Notes: a model not told the origin generated them from the letters alone. Shown: positions 43,768 through 55,522, numbered from the stretch's first letter. The stretch is DNA of 64,000 nt from Phaeosphaeria sp. MPI-PUGE-AT-0046c (GCA_020747045.1 JAGTJN010000006.1:806001-870000), one strand, 5' to 3'. Program-made: numbers and translations.

Positions 43768-44533
43768 GTTGGCTCGTATACCAGCAGATCAGACACGGGT
43801 GTCAAACAAGCCGGAGATCGTAGCGGGTGAGCTGTTGATGCACGGGGTAAGTCAGTGATCAAAATGTGAGACCGAGCAAGTAATTTCTAGTTGCAAGAAG
43901 ACTCGAGGGGAACGAGAGTCAAAGGTGGCATCGAATCTCTTTTGTATGCACCTGTCCACAAAGTTTGGTTTGATTCCAATTCGAAGGCATGGTTTGGCTT
44001 GACGAGGGAATCGAGAAACATTCAAGTAGCAGCAATGAGGGAGCGGTTTGATCGATCGAAATCAATTTGTGCAGCATGTTTGACTTCATCGCAGTAGTAA
44101 CGAGTAGTTGAGCAGTTGCGCACCTGATGATGCTGGTGCTTGCCGTCGCATGGTTTGCCATGGGAAATGACAAGCGGAGGACAGCAGCCGACCAGCAGGC
44201 TGATTCGACGTGACGCGGGATCGGTTTGTGTTGTTTGCATTGGGCTGGGTGACACGAGACGCGAGGACATGTGATTTACTTTGCAGCGGTGATTAGATAA
44301 GCCGACCATGCAGAATCAGAATCAGGACTGAATGCATGTAAGAGGAACACAACTAGATAGGACATGTGGCAACAGATTTGGATCGTCCATAGAGGCATGT
44401 TAGTTCAAGATGTCTATAGCTAGTTTCATGTGGTTTGGATGTACACGATACAGGTTCTAACAAATATCCCGCAGAACGCCACCAATGCGAAATATAGAAT
44501 GAAGTCCGATGCGCCCTGAATGCAATGTAGAAG
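43768..44533. other. Promoter region of the 623-residue gene
   Basis: 766 nt between this gene's start and the stop codon of the DUF3431 gene on the same strand. No gene seen. Confidence 0.4.
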
Positions 44534-45778
44534 CTAAAAGTCGTCGCCATCATGCCACTCTCTTCCTGCCTCCAAGGCTCGATTCATCGGATCTTTACCT
44601 CTTTCCTCTGCTTCCCTCTTCAGCGCCTCCACGATCGGCTGCAGACGGTCAATCTCATTGCCAAGTTCCTCGTCCTTGCCTGGCTCCGGCTTTTCTAATT
44701 CCTCCAGTCTATCGAGCTCGCCGTTCTTCTTTGCCTTTTCGATCGCTATACCCTTCTCATCCCATTCGCGGAGCTCCCTTTCTCGGTCGCCAAGCTCGTT
44801 CTTGAGACTAATATAGTCGTTGAACTGTTCTTCGCCACCAAAGCAGGTCCCGTACTGGTCACAAAAGCATATGTGCTCCTTGGGGCAGAATACACTTTCG
44901 CCAGTAAAGACGAACTGCCAGACATACTCCCAGATACGGCCAGAGAGGGAGTCGGGTAGCCTGGTATTGAAGAGCCAATCGCGGTACCAGACATACTGCG
45001 AGTATGGCTTGGCTTGTATGCGCTCACGGGAGAGTGCGAATTGCGCACAGCAAGGTTGTGCTAGTACGGATGGGACCTCGTCTAGAGGGAAAAGTTCGCT
45101 CCATGACTTGGCTAGCAGAACCTCTTCCTTTTTGTAATCGTTTTGTTCAGTCTCCCCTGGATGCATCCAGTCTGGGCAGCCTGGAAACCAAGAGCACCGC
45201 ATATTCACAAAGCCCTCACGCCACACTCGCTGCCGGCTCAGGCGCTGAATGAGCAATGCTGCATCGTTGCCAAGTAGATCGTCGTTATGCCAGGTCAGTT
45301 GATGCGAATGCATGAACATGGCGACATCGGGCAAATTGTCGTAATTGTCGATGATCCATGTCAAGTAGATCATGACCTCGTGCCCTTTGTTCTTGGGGGG
45401 ATGGAGGGGCGCCTTGGGATCGTCCGCAACGTACACTGCCTTTTCTTGATCCGGCAACTTGTCGTCTATCCAGTCTATATCCTCCCCCTTTGTCTTCGCA
45501 ATGACAAGAACGGAAGTGTAGTTGTGGCCCGGTGGCATCGGTGAGCCAGGCTGGAAGTTGAGCTTTGGGTTCCATTCATCGTATTGTGGATCTTGTGCAT
45601 CGTGTGAAGAATGCGCCTGGTTGCCGGATCGGTGGCTCGCTCCAACATGCTCTCCAAGCCCTACCCGCTGCGGTAAAGCCTCCCATGTCTCGCGACCGGT
45701 ATTGCTGGAATAGAAGAATGACACGATCAGGAGGACGAGAACGAAAGCGTACAATGGAGCCGAGTTCCGCCGTATCAT
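44534..45778 (-). CDS. DUF3431 type II membrane protein
   Basis: An intronless 414-residue protein. After six residues comes a signal anchor, APLYAFVLVLLIVSFFYSS, and then a Ser/Gly-rich stem, typical of a Golgi type II protein. The DUF3431 domain runs from about residue 90 to 325: TSVLVIAKTKGEDIDWIDD, PKNKGHEVMIYLTWIIDNYD, MFMHSHQLTWHNDDLLGND, NMRCSWFPGCPDWMHPGE, PCCAQFALSRERI and WEYVWQFVFTGESVFCP. The domain resembles glycosyltransferase-like folds, and the stem and anchor fit that, but no activity is proven. The C-terminal 90 residues are a charged, Glu/Lys-rich helix (ELREWDEKGIAIEKAKK), longer than in many relatives. ATG 45778 is immediately before the anchor. Confidence 0.9.
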   Translation of the reverse strand: MIRRNSAPLYAFVLVLLIVSFFYSSNTGRETWEALPQRVGLGEHVGASHRSGNQAHSSHDAQDPQYDEWNPKLNFQPGSPMPPGHNYTSVLVIAKTKGEDIDWIDDKLPDQEKAVYVADDPKAPLHPPKNKGHEVMIYLTWIIDNYDNLPDVAMFMHSHQLTWHNDDLLGNDAALLIQRLSRQRVWREGFVNMRCSWFPGCPDWMHPGETEQNDYKKEEVLLAKSWSELFPLDEVPSVLAQPCCAQFALSRERIQAKPYSQYVWYRDWLFNTRLPDSLSGRIWEYVWQFVFTGESVFCPKEHICFCDQYGTCFGGEEQFNDYISLKNELGDRERELREWDEKGIAIEKAKKNGELDRLEELEKPEPGKDEELGNEIDRLQPIVEALKREAEERGKDPMNRALEAGREWHDGDDF

Positions 45779-47614
45779 AATGCGCGCAAGGTCGCGAGCG
45801 AGGGGGAGGGGTTGGTTTCTTCGATGCGCAAGCTCAACTTGACTCTCGAGTCCTGCTCTATGTTACTCGAATTGTCATTACTTGCACCCTGAGAAGTGCG
45901 CTTACTGGGGAACGGCCGCGCGGCACACGATGAATACAAGGGCCGTGAACTAGGGAGCGCAGTCTTGGAGGTCAGCGCGGAGGATGCGGCAGTGCTGCGT
46001 GCACATCTGGAAGCCCAGAAACCTCCAAAGAACAGATCGACAAGGCAAAACAGTGCGATACACAAAAGAATGCGTAGGTGACAGGAGCCGGACCTGCGCC
46101 TCTTCCTGGGGACGCCATCGTATCTGCGCTGACCAGTGGATGTGAGCTGAGCAACGTGAACTGAACCCCCCGTAGCTAGAAATGGTCCGCCTAACCATTA
46201 CCCCTGTCCGGCATCTCACTCCGAACCTGGGATTGAAACTCAACGTCACCATCCACAAGGCTTAACGCAATTATGTTCAGCATCTTAAGCTTTAGCTGTC
46301 TGCGAGTTTACATTTCATTATTGATTATGTCTACGGAAACCTATATTTAGATGGCTTTTCCTGTCAGCACCAAATCGTGCTGCTTAGGTTGGAATCATCG
46401 ACTGGCGTTTCCGCCGAGACCTTTGCTTTTGAATTAAGTTTGGGTCAAGTTCGCCAGCTATGGTTTCGACGCCACAAGCTTACTGTTTAAATTCATTTTG
46501 GGTCCCCTACTATGCTCGCCTTGATACGATTTTCGCCTTGATACGATTTGTGGTCATGCATGACATAATTGCGACCATTCGTATGACACTGCTCCACTGG
46601 AGGACCACCAGTGCCAGGCTTGCGAAGACTTGACCGAGAAATTCTAGCAAACATGCGATCTTGAGGCAGTGTTATTTCACAGCGTCGTTACCTGTATGCT
46701 TTCGGTTTTTCGAAATTTGATTACTGTAAGACCAAGATTGGGCACGTGCGCGGGAACCCAAACAATCGGAAGGCACGCAAGCCGAGCAAGAGCAAACAAA
46801 ACGGAGGGCACACACCTGTCTTTGCTTTGCCAAACTCCTATGTGTTATGGCATGACCCAAAGCAGCACTCTTGATCATGGTACGACAAACCAGCCGTTGA
46901 CGCATGTTCTTGCACCATGAGATGCTGACCCGCTCAGGACCCCGAGTGCAAACGTCATGTATGACGATCTTACGCTTACTGGTGAGACTATGCGGCGTCA
47001 ACGACGTGTACGTATCTTGATATAAGCGGGCGGTACTGTTTCAGATGCACGGCGGTTCATGCTAAACAGAAGGAGGATCGAAAGATGCGAGCCCTTTTAC
47101 TTATTGGGGTCGACTGGGGGCTGCTGTTGACATGATCGTGGGCATGATGGTGGTATTGTAACTTCAAGCTGTGCTGGTGGGGCGGAAGGTGTTGTGGACT
47201 GATTGTTTGACGCCCTGGTTGCATCGAAAAGGCAAGATATAGAAGTACAATTTGGTGTCGACGCAGATGTTCATGACGAATATAGCTTTCAGATGGCAAA
47301 GCTGCCGCTGCGAAAGCCTTTACCGATGTGCTGAAATACCGTTTCTCCAAGGAAATTTACCGTGTCGAAGAGGGCTAGCGAGATGTCGAGCTGTAAGATG
47401 GCACAGTATCGAAGTATGCTCCTCCTTCGCGCCGAAACCCCTCAAAAACTTTTTGTCGACCATATCCCTGTGTTGCGAAAGCCGAATTAAACTGACCCAG
47501 TGAAGTAGCCCTAGGATTACAGGAGTGAATGCTGAAAAGTGCGTGCCAACCTGTCGAGTAGCCACGAAAACCCTAACTTAGTAACGCTTGGGTTCTGGCA
47601 AAATTAGCTGCAAG
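45779..47614. other. Intergenic, 1.8 kb, partly AT-rich
   Basis: DUF3431 promoter on the left, RNA-binding gene 3' side on the right. Contains a perfect 17-bp tandem repeat at 46516-46549. Frames here (for example 47057-47350) show no domain. Confidence 0.4.
46516..46549. repeat. Perfect tandem duplication, 2 x 17 bp
   Basis: TCGCCTTGATACGATTT occurs at 46516-46532 and again, directly abutting, at 46533-46549. A recent slippage or repair duplication is the simplest reading. Confidence 0.85.
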
Positions 47615-48611
47615 CTAGCGGTATGAGCGGTCGTAGTCACCCTCGTACGAGCGACCTCCGCTGTACGCCTCACGAGGAGGAGGTGCGCTATCGTAACCAC
47701 CACCACTACCACCGGAAGCCGGGGGAGGAGGGCGGTCATAGTAGCCGCCTCCACCACCTCGACGGTCGTCACGGCCACTATCCCTGCCACTGTAGCCTCG
47801 GTCAGAAGCGTAACGGTCGACGCCGCGTGGGCCATAGTCGTCACGTCGAGAGCCGTAGCTGCCGCCGCCGCCGCCACTACTACCACCATACCCTCGGTCG
47901 TCATAGCGCGAGCTGCGAGAGCCATAATCATCACGACGACCGTAACCACCTCGACGGTCATCATAGCGGTCGCTGTATCGAGAGCCACCGCCGCCTCGAG
48001 GACCGCCGCCGCCACGACCACCGAACTCTACATGCGAGATTAGAAAGTTGCAGGACAAACTCATGGTGAAGGACTTACCACGCTTGGGCGGGCCGTAGTA
48101 CTTGCCCGGAGTAGGGGTGCGAGGGCGTGCGCGACGAGCCTTCTCGATGCTCAGTGTCCTACCTTGATGGACTTCACCTTGAAGACCCTCTTTGGCGGCG
48201 TCAGCCTGGTCAGAGGTGACCATCTTGACGAAGCCGAAACCACGGGACTCCTTTGTGTGAGGATCGCGCATGATGTTGGTTTGCTCGACTTCGCCATACT
48301 TCTCGAAGAGGCGCGTCACCTCTTCTTCGGTGAGAGAGGGGTGAATGCCGGTCACGAAGAGGTTGGAGCCCGAGTTGCGGCTTTCGTCGTCATCGTTGCG
48401 AGGAGCTGGGGGTGGGCCACTGTGCATTGCGTAAGCCAGCGTGTATCAAAGAGTGAAGCGCAGCAACATACCGGCTATCGCGGCCGTTGGGAGAGGCGCT
48501 GCGCGCACGCGAGTTGTCCGTATCGCGACGCTCACCGCGCGGAGACCTGCTGCGCTCGCGTTCATAGCCGCGAGGCTCGTCTGCGCGTGGTCCGTTAGCA
48601 AATGGCTCCAT
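47615..48611 (-). CDS. RRM and RGG/RS RNA-binding protein, Tra2-like
   Basis: Exons 48611-48472, 48419-48079 and 48027-47615 encode 297 residues. An Arg/Ser N-terminus (GYERERSRSPRGERRD) precedes one RRM at about 62-140: RNP2 NLFVTGIHPSL and RNP1 SRGFGFVKM, with the Phe/Tyr contact residues present. The C-terminal half is built of Gly-, Arg-, Tyr- and Ser-rich repeats (RGGYGRRDDYGSRSSRYDDR-type) ending DYDRSYR. This is the layout of transformer-2/SR-like splicing regulators. Start is uncertain: ATG 48611 gives a clean frame, but an upstream ATG at 48675 opens MEYENDQRGYDG, similar in composition to family N-termini, in a different frame and without a usable short intron. Methylation of RGG and kinase control of RS repeats are family knowledge. 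Confidence 0.85.
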
Positions 48612-49426
48612 GGCGCCATGCCACACATCGGAGTGACAAACCGTCGTAGCCGCGTTGATCGTTCTCGTACTCCATGATGTGGTGATGTGGTTGGATGGAG
48701 GAGTTATGGTTTGGTTGGTTGGGGTGAGGTGTTGTTTGTGAGAGAGCTACCTGGGCCTGGATTTTTTGGCCAGGGCAGATCGCCGGGGCCACGGCTTTAT
48801 TAGGCAAGCGCGACGCTAAGATGTACTGGCGCAGGAAAGCTGCAAGGGGGTGGGTCGACTGCAGAAGAGTATCTGGGGTGAGAGATGGTAACTTTGTCGC
48901 GAATATCGCTGGCTTTATAGCCTTGGAAGTAACGCTGTTGATGGCGCAAGTAAGTGAAGCAGTAATCGCGAGGGCTGACAAGTGAGGCAGCTGCAGGGGC
49001 AAGATCATCCTGTCTAGGCGACTCAACAACACAAACGTCACAAGTCAGCTGTTGCTCCGACCACTATGCAGGTGATGATCTCCGGAGAATGGAGAACTAT
49101 CCATAAAGTGCAGTTCAAATGTCGCAACCGTGGCATCACTTATGTACCTAGGGGTCGGGGGATGAATCGCATCTTCATAATTGCTCCCTTGCTGCAAGCC
49201 CTAATTCGTTGAGCCCACCGCGACTCCCGCTAATACTATACACACGAATAACAGACGTGTCTTGCAACCTCTACGTGTGTTGATTACCAGGAAGCCTACG
49301 CTCCGGAAACTCCCTGCGCCCAAAGCATGACAGCCTGTACAAAATATATATGTAGGGGTGAAGGAGAACGAATTCGAAGCCAAGAAGGGGTTGGTAGCCC
49401 AAAGAACATGTAAAAGAAGCAAATCA
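48612..49426. other. Promoter region of the RRM/RGG gene
   Basis: 815 nt ending at the NTO1 stop codon. Includes the alternative ATG 48675 discussed with the RRM gene. No other gene is supported. Confidence 0.4.
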
Positions 49427-52400
49427 TTACCATCCACGTCGTCTCTGCTTCTTCCTCGCCACGGCTTTCTTCACCTCTGCAACATTCGAGTCTGAAGCGT
49501 CCGGGGGACGGACTGGATCCGAGTCGGCAAGTCCGTCCAGGATATCGTCATCAAGCTCGCTAAGTTCTTCGCTCATATCTCGCAATACCTCCCGGCCGGT
49601 GTATCGCTCTTCGTGCACAGTAGTGCCGTTGATATCGAACGGTTCAAAATACCAAGGTATGCCACCATTGCCGAGAGAGTTGAGATTCTTCTCGGACCTG
49701 GGCGGCGTCAGAGGCTGGCCGTTAGTTTCTGCATGGTCGACAACCATGGCATCTGCTTGTGTATCCGCGGCTTCTGTGTGCATGGCGTCCCGACCGAGCT
49801 GAGCTGCAATAGCTGCTTCGTCCGCTGCCTCGTCGTGTGCTGTACGATGAGGATCTGCGACATTATCGTCGGGGGTGGGCGCCATGTGCACATCGTCTGT
49901 CTTGGTTCCTGCTCCCTCCAGCTCCATATATGACAGAAGCTGCTTTTCTCGTGCTACTGCGAGTTGGTCTGTCTCAGTAGATTGCCGGACACTTCCTTCA
50001 GCGGAGAGAGCGCTAGCCCTGCGTTCTAGCTTGTGGTTCAGAAGAGTTTCGAGGTCGGGCAATTTCTCATATGGTCGACCAGCCAAGTCGGCTTCCTTGC
50101 GCAATGCTTCCTCAAAGAGAGGCTGGAGGCCCTTCATGATGCGCTTCACCAGCTTCTTCGTCTCCTTTTGTTCCGACGTAAGAGTGCTGTGTGCGACCTT
50201 GTTCAGATCGAGCTCGCCATCACCACCAATCGTGGTGACAGGAGCAAAGCTGACTTCTTCACTCAGCACGATCGCCATATCCGCTCTGAATGCTTGCACC
50301 GAAGTATAATACTTTTCATCCAATCTGACTTGTAGATCGCTGAAGCCTTCTGTAAAGACGCCCCTGCTATCAAGACTATGTTTGTGGTCAGCGAAGGATA
50401 TAATGAATGATCGAGAGTGCTTACGTGATTGCTCGATTGAGGATCGGCTCAAGAAGCCGGGGAATTGGGAAGTATATGCAATCGATCATGCGCTTCAAAA
50501 GAAGAACATCTTGTAGCTTTTCAGCCTCACGCTTCTTGACCATTTCGGCCAGAACGCGAATCTGATCCATGTCTTTCTCCAAGCCTTCTGCAAACTCGAT
50601 GCGTCGCTGTAATCTTGGGCGACCGGCGGCACCCATGCCTGCAAAGTTTCGTCGCGTGATCTCCATGGATGAGAAGGCCTCCATTTGAAGCTGCAATCTC
50701 TTCAGCAGCGCTGCTCCACGGCGTGCTTCCCGCTTCAAGGTCCAGTATTTGCAAGCTTCTTGGACAAATTCCTTGCGCTTCGCTATGTTGAACCTCTGGA
50801 GGGTATTCTCAACGTTGTGGTAAACAGCTTGAGGGACGACAGGGGCTCCGGACGGTAGCCTCCATGACCTAGCTGGTTGTCCACGTTTGCGCTTGTTCCC
50901 ACCAGCACTGTCATCGTCGTCCATACCCTCCATTGAAGTTATCGCAAGCGTAGAGCCAATGGACAGGGCGTATGCTTGGCTGTCGGGCCATCGAGTGTGC
51001 CGCATGGTGTGTCGGTAGAAAGCCTTTGCATCCGCCACGGCGCCCTCTACATCGTACTCTCGTCGCCAATCAGACGGAGAGTGTCTGTCGCAATATGCCT
51101 TCAGCACCGTTCCGTCGTGAGGATTCGCTGCCTGTGAAGATTTCATGCGCAAGCACAGTCTAGCTCTGCGAGCACAAGTGACGTGAAAAGCCTCGAAGCA
51201 CGACTTGTGCCCACATTGAATACAAGCACCCATTTTCTGTTTGCAAATATAGCAAGACTACCACAAACGTTAGTAGGAGGGAGATTGACATGCAAGACGC
51301 CAAGCTTACCAGTTTCCATCGTGTTTTTGGCACTTTCTCGACGTCCTGGACCGGTTCCTGGAACGTCGCATTGCCAAGAGATACCTCAGGAATCCACATG
51401 GCACATAGCAAATGAGCCCACTTCATCGCTGTGGTTTGCTTAAAGGCTCCGTCGACGTTTGGGCAGAATATACAGCCCTACACTGATCAGTCGCGGCGTA
51501 ATTGGACAAGAAAACTCTGGTACTTACTGGAAGCTCACTTGCTGGAGTGCCGCGCCCAACTAATTGACACCGTCTACAGAGCCACTGACCTTCAGGAATG
51601 AATGGAACGCCATAACACTCTTGATGCACGGCGAGATCGCAGCCATCGCAGAACACTATCGCGTTGGTATTTTCGCAGTCGCCGTCATCACATATGGCAC
51701 ATTTACTATCCTGCTCTTCACCCTGGCCTGCAGGCTCTCCGTTGACGGCAGCCGCGCTGCTAGAGCGTGGTCGATGTGTCTGCGGGGGCTTCGGATTTGG
51801 CTTAGGAATACCTTGAAGCATGTCAGTCGAGGTTCAAAACTTCGACGCGGGGCAGGTACTCACGCTTCTCTAGAGCATGCCATTCCTTCTCAATCTGTGT
51901 AATGGTGACTTCAAACATGGCTGGCTTGATAGCTGGTACATCTTCCTCTCGTCGCTGCATGTTTAGCGCCTCAAGCCATCGATCATCCTGCTCGTCCATG
52001 TCGTATTCTACTCTACCCACAGCGACTGCACTAGCTGGGCCGTCGGTCTCGGTTTGCAGAGCCAGGTCCAAGTCCTCTTCTATAGAGCCTTCAGGCAGTC
52101 GAATCATGTTGTTCTCGGCCCTTGAAAAGATCTCGCTTTCTTGGTATCCTACGTTCGCCATGGTGCGGTCCACATAGTTGACCTTGACGCCCTCGCTCTC
52201 CTCATGCGCCTTGAAAGGGTCTATTTGACGGACCGATGGCTTGGGCAGATTCAGCTTCTCACGGGGATTCATTGTCGGAAGAGGGTTGATGCGCGGTCGG
52301 GGCGGAGATCCCAGGCCTGCCAGCATGGAGTCCCTGTTGCGTGGAGGGCGCCCAGGTCTTCGCTTTGGTGTTGTAGCCGTACCCGTGCCGTTGCTCGTCT

Positions 52401-53004
52401 CTACAAAGTTGCCATCGAGTTCCGCGTCCTCGCTCTGCTGCGCGCGCAGCCCGTCCAGCATGGCTGAAATGCCATTTTCGACGGCATACTGTGTAGTAGA
52501 TGAGCCGTTCAAAGGTGTTCCCGGCGCACTGTCTGCGGGACTTATGCCATCGATCTGGTCGGCAGTGTAGATTGGGCACTCTGCGTCGATGTCGAGCTCG
52601 GGGTGGAACTCGTCCCAGCTACGCTCCTCCCGCGGCTTGTATCCATCATTTTGCGCCACAGCGGCGGCGACTGCAGCGGCCGAACTGGAACGCGGTCCAG
52701 CAGGCGGCCTTTCGCGTCGCGGTCGCGAGTATGGTGGTGAGGGGGCAGGTATCGAAACACCCTCTCGTTCAGCGTTGAGACGGCCAACGCGACCACGGGG
52801 GCCTATGTACGCGTAGCCACCTGGACCAGTTCCTCCGACAGGTGTCTCGAGGCCCTCGTCATCAATGTAGCGCCCCCCGCCTCCTGGTCCGCCGGGGATG
52901 TACTTGCGGCGCTTGCTGGGTGGTGCCGAGTCGGAGATATGCCGTCGCGAGGGTCGTGCAGAGCTTCGAACGCGTGGGATTGGGGTGTCGGGAGCAGGCG
53001 CCAT
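49427..53004 (-). CDS. NTO1: Nto1-type PHD finger scaffold of the NuA3 histone acetyltransferase
   Basis: Exons 53004-51864, 51811-51528, 51477-51310, 51257-50425 and 50375-49427 join in frame to 1124 residues. Parts: a ~250-residue basic, Ser/Pro-rich start; enhancer-of-polycomb-like region (about 260-385, ending FEVTITQIEKEWHALEK); first PHD finger at about 418-465 (CAICDDGDCENTNAIVFC, DGCDLAVHQECYG, WLCRRCQ); and an extended zinc-knuckle PHD at about 475-600 (GCIFCPNVDGAFKQTT, WAHLLCAMWIPEV, CYICKQKMGACIQC, CFEAFHVTCARRARLCL, AYCDRHSP). Helical regions follow, and a long acidic C-terminus ends in AVARKKQRRRGW. This PHD-knuckle-PHD cassette is the mark of yeast Nto1 and animal BRPF/Jade. 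Nto1 links the NuA3 acetylase (Sas3) to methylated histone H3. No bromodomain is recognised, as in yeast. ATG 53004 is the first in frame. Confidence 0.92.
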
Positions 53005-54016
53005 GTAGAGGAGGTGGAATGCGACGGTGGCCAGCAAGGGTGAGGTGGCAGTCGCGAGGAGACGCGCCCAACAGCAGTCGAGCGAGCTGCCAACAGGGGG
53101 CTATGGCAAGCGCGTGTCCACCAGGCAAGCAGAGGTTGAGGTGGTCATGGGCGTGGGCGACGGTCCGAGGAGCGCAGGCTGATTGAACGCCGTTGTTGCG
53201 TCGCGCCGACCTGTGGTGAGGTTCCGTGGAGGCGGCCCAAAGCGGCTAGCGCGCTCTGTGCTAATGCACATCGACCTTCCCGCAATTCGCACCGCTACCT
53301 ACCCTGCATCAGTGCATCCCGCACCCGCCGGAGCTCGAGGCCGTGTCCTGGGCCGTTTCGCCTTGATGTTGCGTTGGCCTTCTACTCTCACCTTCTTGCT
53401 GACCACACATCGTCTATGCACGCTGATCTCTGAGCACGACGCCACGTGATCACATCTCGCAACCCTGGAAGGCCATGCATATGCAGTGCTTGATACTGCG
53501 AATCCCCCATCGGCTTCAATCTCAGCAACTTTGAACAGGCTGGAACTCCCAAGGGTTCCGGTAACTCTCGATTATATGTAGTGGCGTGTGCTACTTCATG
53601 TGTTACAGCTCGCACCAATCACAACAATGTGTGCCAGATTTGCCGCATTTCGCATCGTTGCCCGAAAGCGTAGCAACTCAGCAGGGTCTCTGAGGCGTAG
53701 GCGCCCAGAACCCTACAAAGGCAAGGCCATCAGCACTACTTCCCTAGTCTCGGATGATCGCTTGCACACTCCTCGAGGCCGGTCATTTGGCCACAGATAG
53801 GCAACGTTTACATATAGTATATTTCGTTGGCCAGATAGGCAACGTTTACATATAGTATATTTCGTTGGCCATATCACCTGGTTTATGTGCAGCAGTTTTT
53901 CCCTGTAAGATCCAATCTCGCCGTTGTCTGCACGACGTTCCTGCCATTTCTCGTCCCAATAACCTCCACATTCTCGCCTTCTACTACTGTTCCTCTTGTA
54001 CACTCAAAGAAACCAC
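53005..54016. other. Divergent promoter region, NTO1 / FAD monooxygenase
   Basis: 1 kb between divergent starts. G/C-rich near NTO1, then AT-rich near 53.8 kb with the 38-bp tandem repeat. Confidence 0.45.
53795..53870. repeat. Perfect tandem duplication, 2 x 38 bp
   Basis: Positions 53795-53832 and 53833-53870 are identical. Each unit begins AGATAGGCAACGTTTACATA and ends TTCGTTGGCC. The pair ends 146 nt before the ATG of the FAD monooxygenase gene, so it duplicates promoter or 5' UTR sequence. Confidence 0.92.
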
Positions 54017-55522
54017 ATGGAGAAGCAGACAGGAGCTTCGCAGAAGCCCTTTCGCGTCGTTATTGTCGGCGCAGGCATTGTCGGTCTTTCCTTGTCTCAT
54101 GCTTTACAACTTGCCAACATCGACCATGTTGTCCTCGAGAAGCACAGCAAGATTGTGTCCGTACGTGGCGCGGCGCTGGTAAGTCATCATTCCAGGTGTT
54201 CGATAACAAGTCTGACCATGTTAAAGATGATCTGGCCTGGTGTCGCACGCATCTTAGACCAATTTGGTATCCTCAAGGACATTCAGGCAACTGTTACACC
54301 AGTTTCGGCGGAGTATGAACGCTACCCTGATGGAAGCATCAATGCCGTTGGAGACAACGTCCAGATGGTGGGCAAAAGGTTCGAGTTGCCGGTCATCCTT
54401 TTTGATCGCATGAGATGCGTAACACACCTCTACGATGGTCTTCCAGATCAGTCATTTATCCGAACAAACTCTCGTGTAGACCGCGTAGAGCACACCAAGA
54501 CCGGCGTCAAGGTCTACCTTACGGATGGGTCTGTTGAGGAGGGCGACATGGTCATCGGTGCAGACGGTGTTCACAGCAATGTCAGGCAGTTAATGTGGGA
54601 ACATGCAGCCAAGAACGAGCCCCAAGCTCTTCCAGAACTTGACAAGGACGCTCTTTACAGCGATTTCAAAGCCATGTTTGGTGCCAGCGAAATAAAAGAC
54701 ATGCCGGAACTGGGCCCTGCAGACGTTCACGTTGTTCAGGGTTATGGGACTACCAAGCTCGTCTTCACACAACCAGGCAACGTTTACTGGGCTCTGATGT
54801 ACAAGGACGAACACGAGCAGCCGCCGAAACCATTTCGCCCGACCCAGCAAGAACAAGACGAAATCGCTGCACGCTTCAAAGACATGAAAATGGTTGGGAA
54901 CATCACTCTAGGGGATCTCTACAAAAACAAGACGCGCGCCGGCGCCCTCAACCTCGAAGAAGGCATCGTCAGCAAATGGCACTCAGGTCGCATGGTTCTT
55001 GTTGGCGACTCCGCCCATAAGATGACTGCTGATCTAGGCATGGGAGCGAACACAGCCATCGAGTCTGCGATCGTCCTCGTCAACCTCCTCCAGCGTGCCC
55101 TCAAAGACGATCCCTGTCGCCACTTCTCTCAAGAGGAGATATCGGATCTCTTTGGTGAATACCAAGAAACGCGCTACGGTGCTGCGAAGAAGTGGATGGA
55201 GCTCTCGGGTAAAGTTACGCGTACAAGATCGTATGAGTCACTATGGGCGCGCTTCTTCATCACGCAGATCGCGCCGATGGCGTGGCTGCAGAAGATTAAA
55301 AACGAGCAATTCGTGCAAGCACTAGCGAAGACTGCAAAGTTGGAGTTTGCCCCCACAAAGACTATCAACGAGAATGCCGATGGGTGGAAGCAAATACCCG
55401 GCGATCAGAGCACCGGGGCGCCATGGGTTGCATATGCGCTTGTTACGTCCGTAGTAGGCGTGGGGCTTTCGTATGCTGCAGTGTTGAGGTGGGGAATGCC
55501 GGCTTCGTTCTCGATGGCATAA
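54017..55522 (+). CDS. FAD-dependent monooxygenase, PaxM/PHBH-like, membrane-anchored
   Basis: Exons 54017-54178 and 54227-55522; the 48-nt intron (GTAAGT...TTAAAG) has no stop and is a multiple of three. Splicing joins RGAAL to MIWPGVARILDQFG, as expected of the family, giving 485 residues. Features: FAD dinucleotide fold VVIVGAGIVGLSLSHAL (GxGxxG at 18-23), VIGADGVHSNVR (the DG motif), and VLVGDSAHKMTADLGMGAN (the GD ribityl motif) near residue 314. A hydrophobic C-terminal segment WVAYALVTSVVGVGLSYAAVL is a probable membrane anchor. This family includes fungal epoxidases and hydroxylases of meroterpenoid, indole-diterpene and salicylate pathways. No prenyltransferase, cyclase or synthase lies next to it. 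A perfect 38-bp repeat precedes the start. ATG 54017 is the first in-frame ATG. Confidence 0.9.
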   Translation: MEKQTGASQKPFRVVIVGAGIVGLSLSHALQLANIDHVVLEKHSKIVSVRGAALVSHHSRCSITSLTMLKMIWPGVARILDQFGILKDIQATVTPVSAEYERYPDGSINAVGDNVQMVGKRFELPVILFDRMRCVTHLYDGLPDQSFIRTNSRVDRVEHTKTGVKVYLTDGSVEEGDMVIGADGVHSNVRQLMWEHAAKNEPQALPELDKDALYSDFKAMFGASEIKDMPELGPADVHVVQGYGTTKLVFTQPGNVYWALMYKDEHEQPPKPFRPTQQEQDEIAARFKDMKMVGNITLGDLYKNKTRAGALNLEEGIVSKWHSGRMVLVGDSAHKMTADLGMGANTAIESAIVLVNLLQRALKDDPCRHFSQEEISDLFGEYQETRYGAAKKWMELSGKVTRTRSYESLWARFFITQIAPMAWLQKIKNEQFVQALAKTAKLEFAPTKTINENADGWKQIPGDQSTGAPWVAYALVTSVVGVGLSYAAVLRWGMPASFSMA

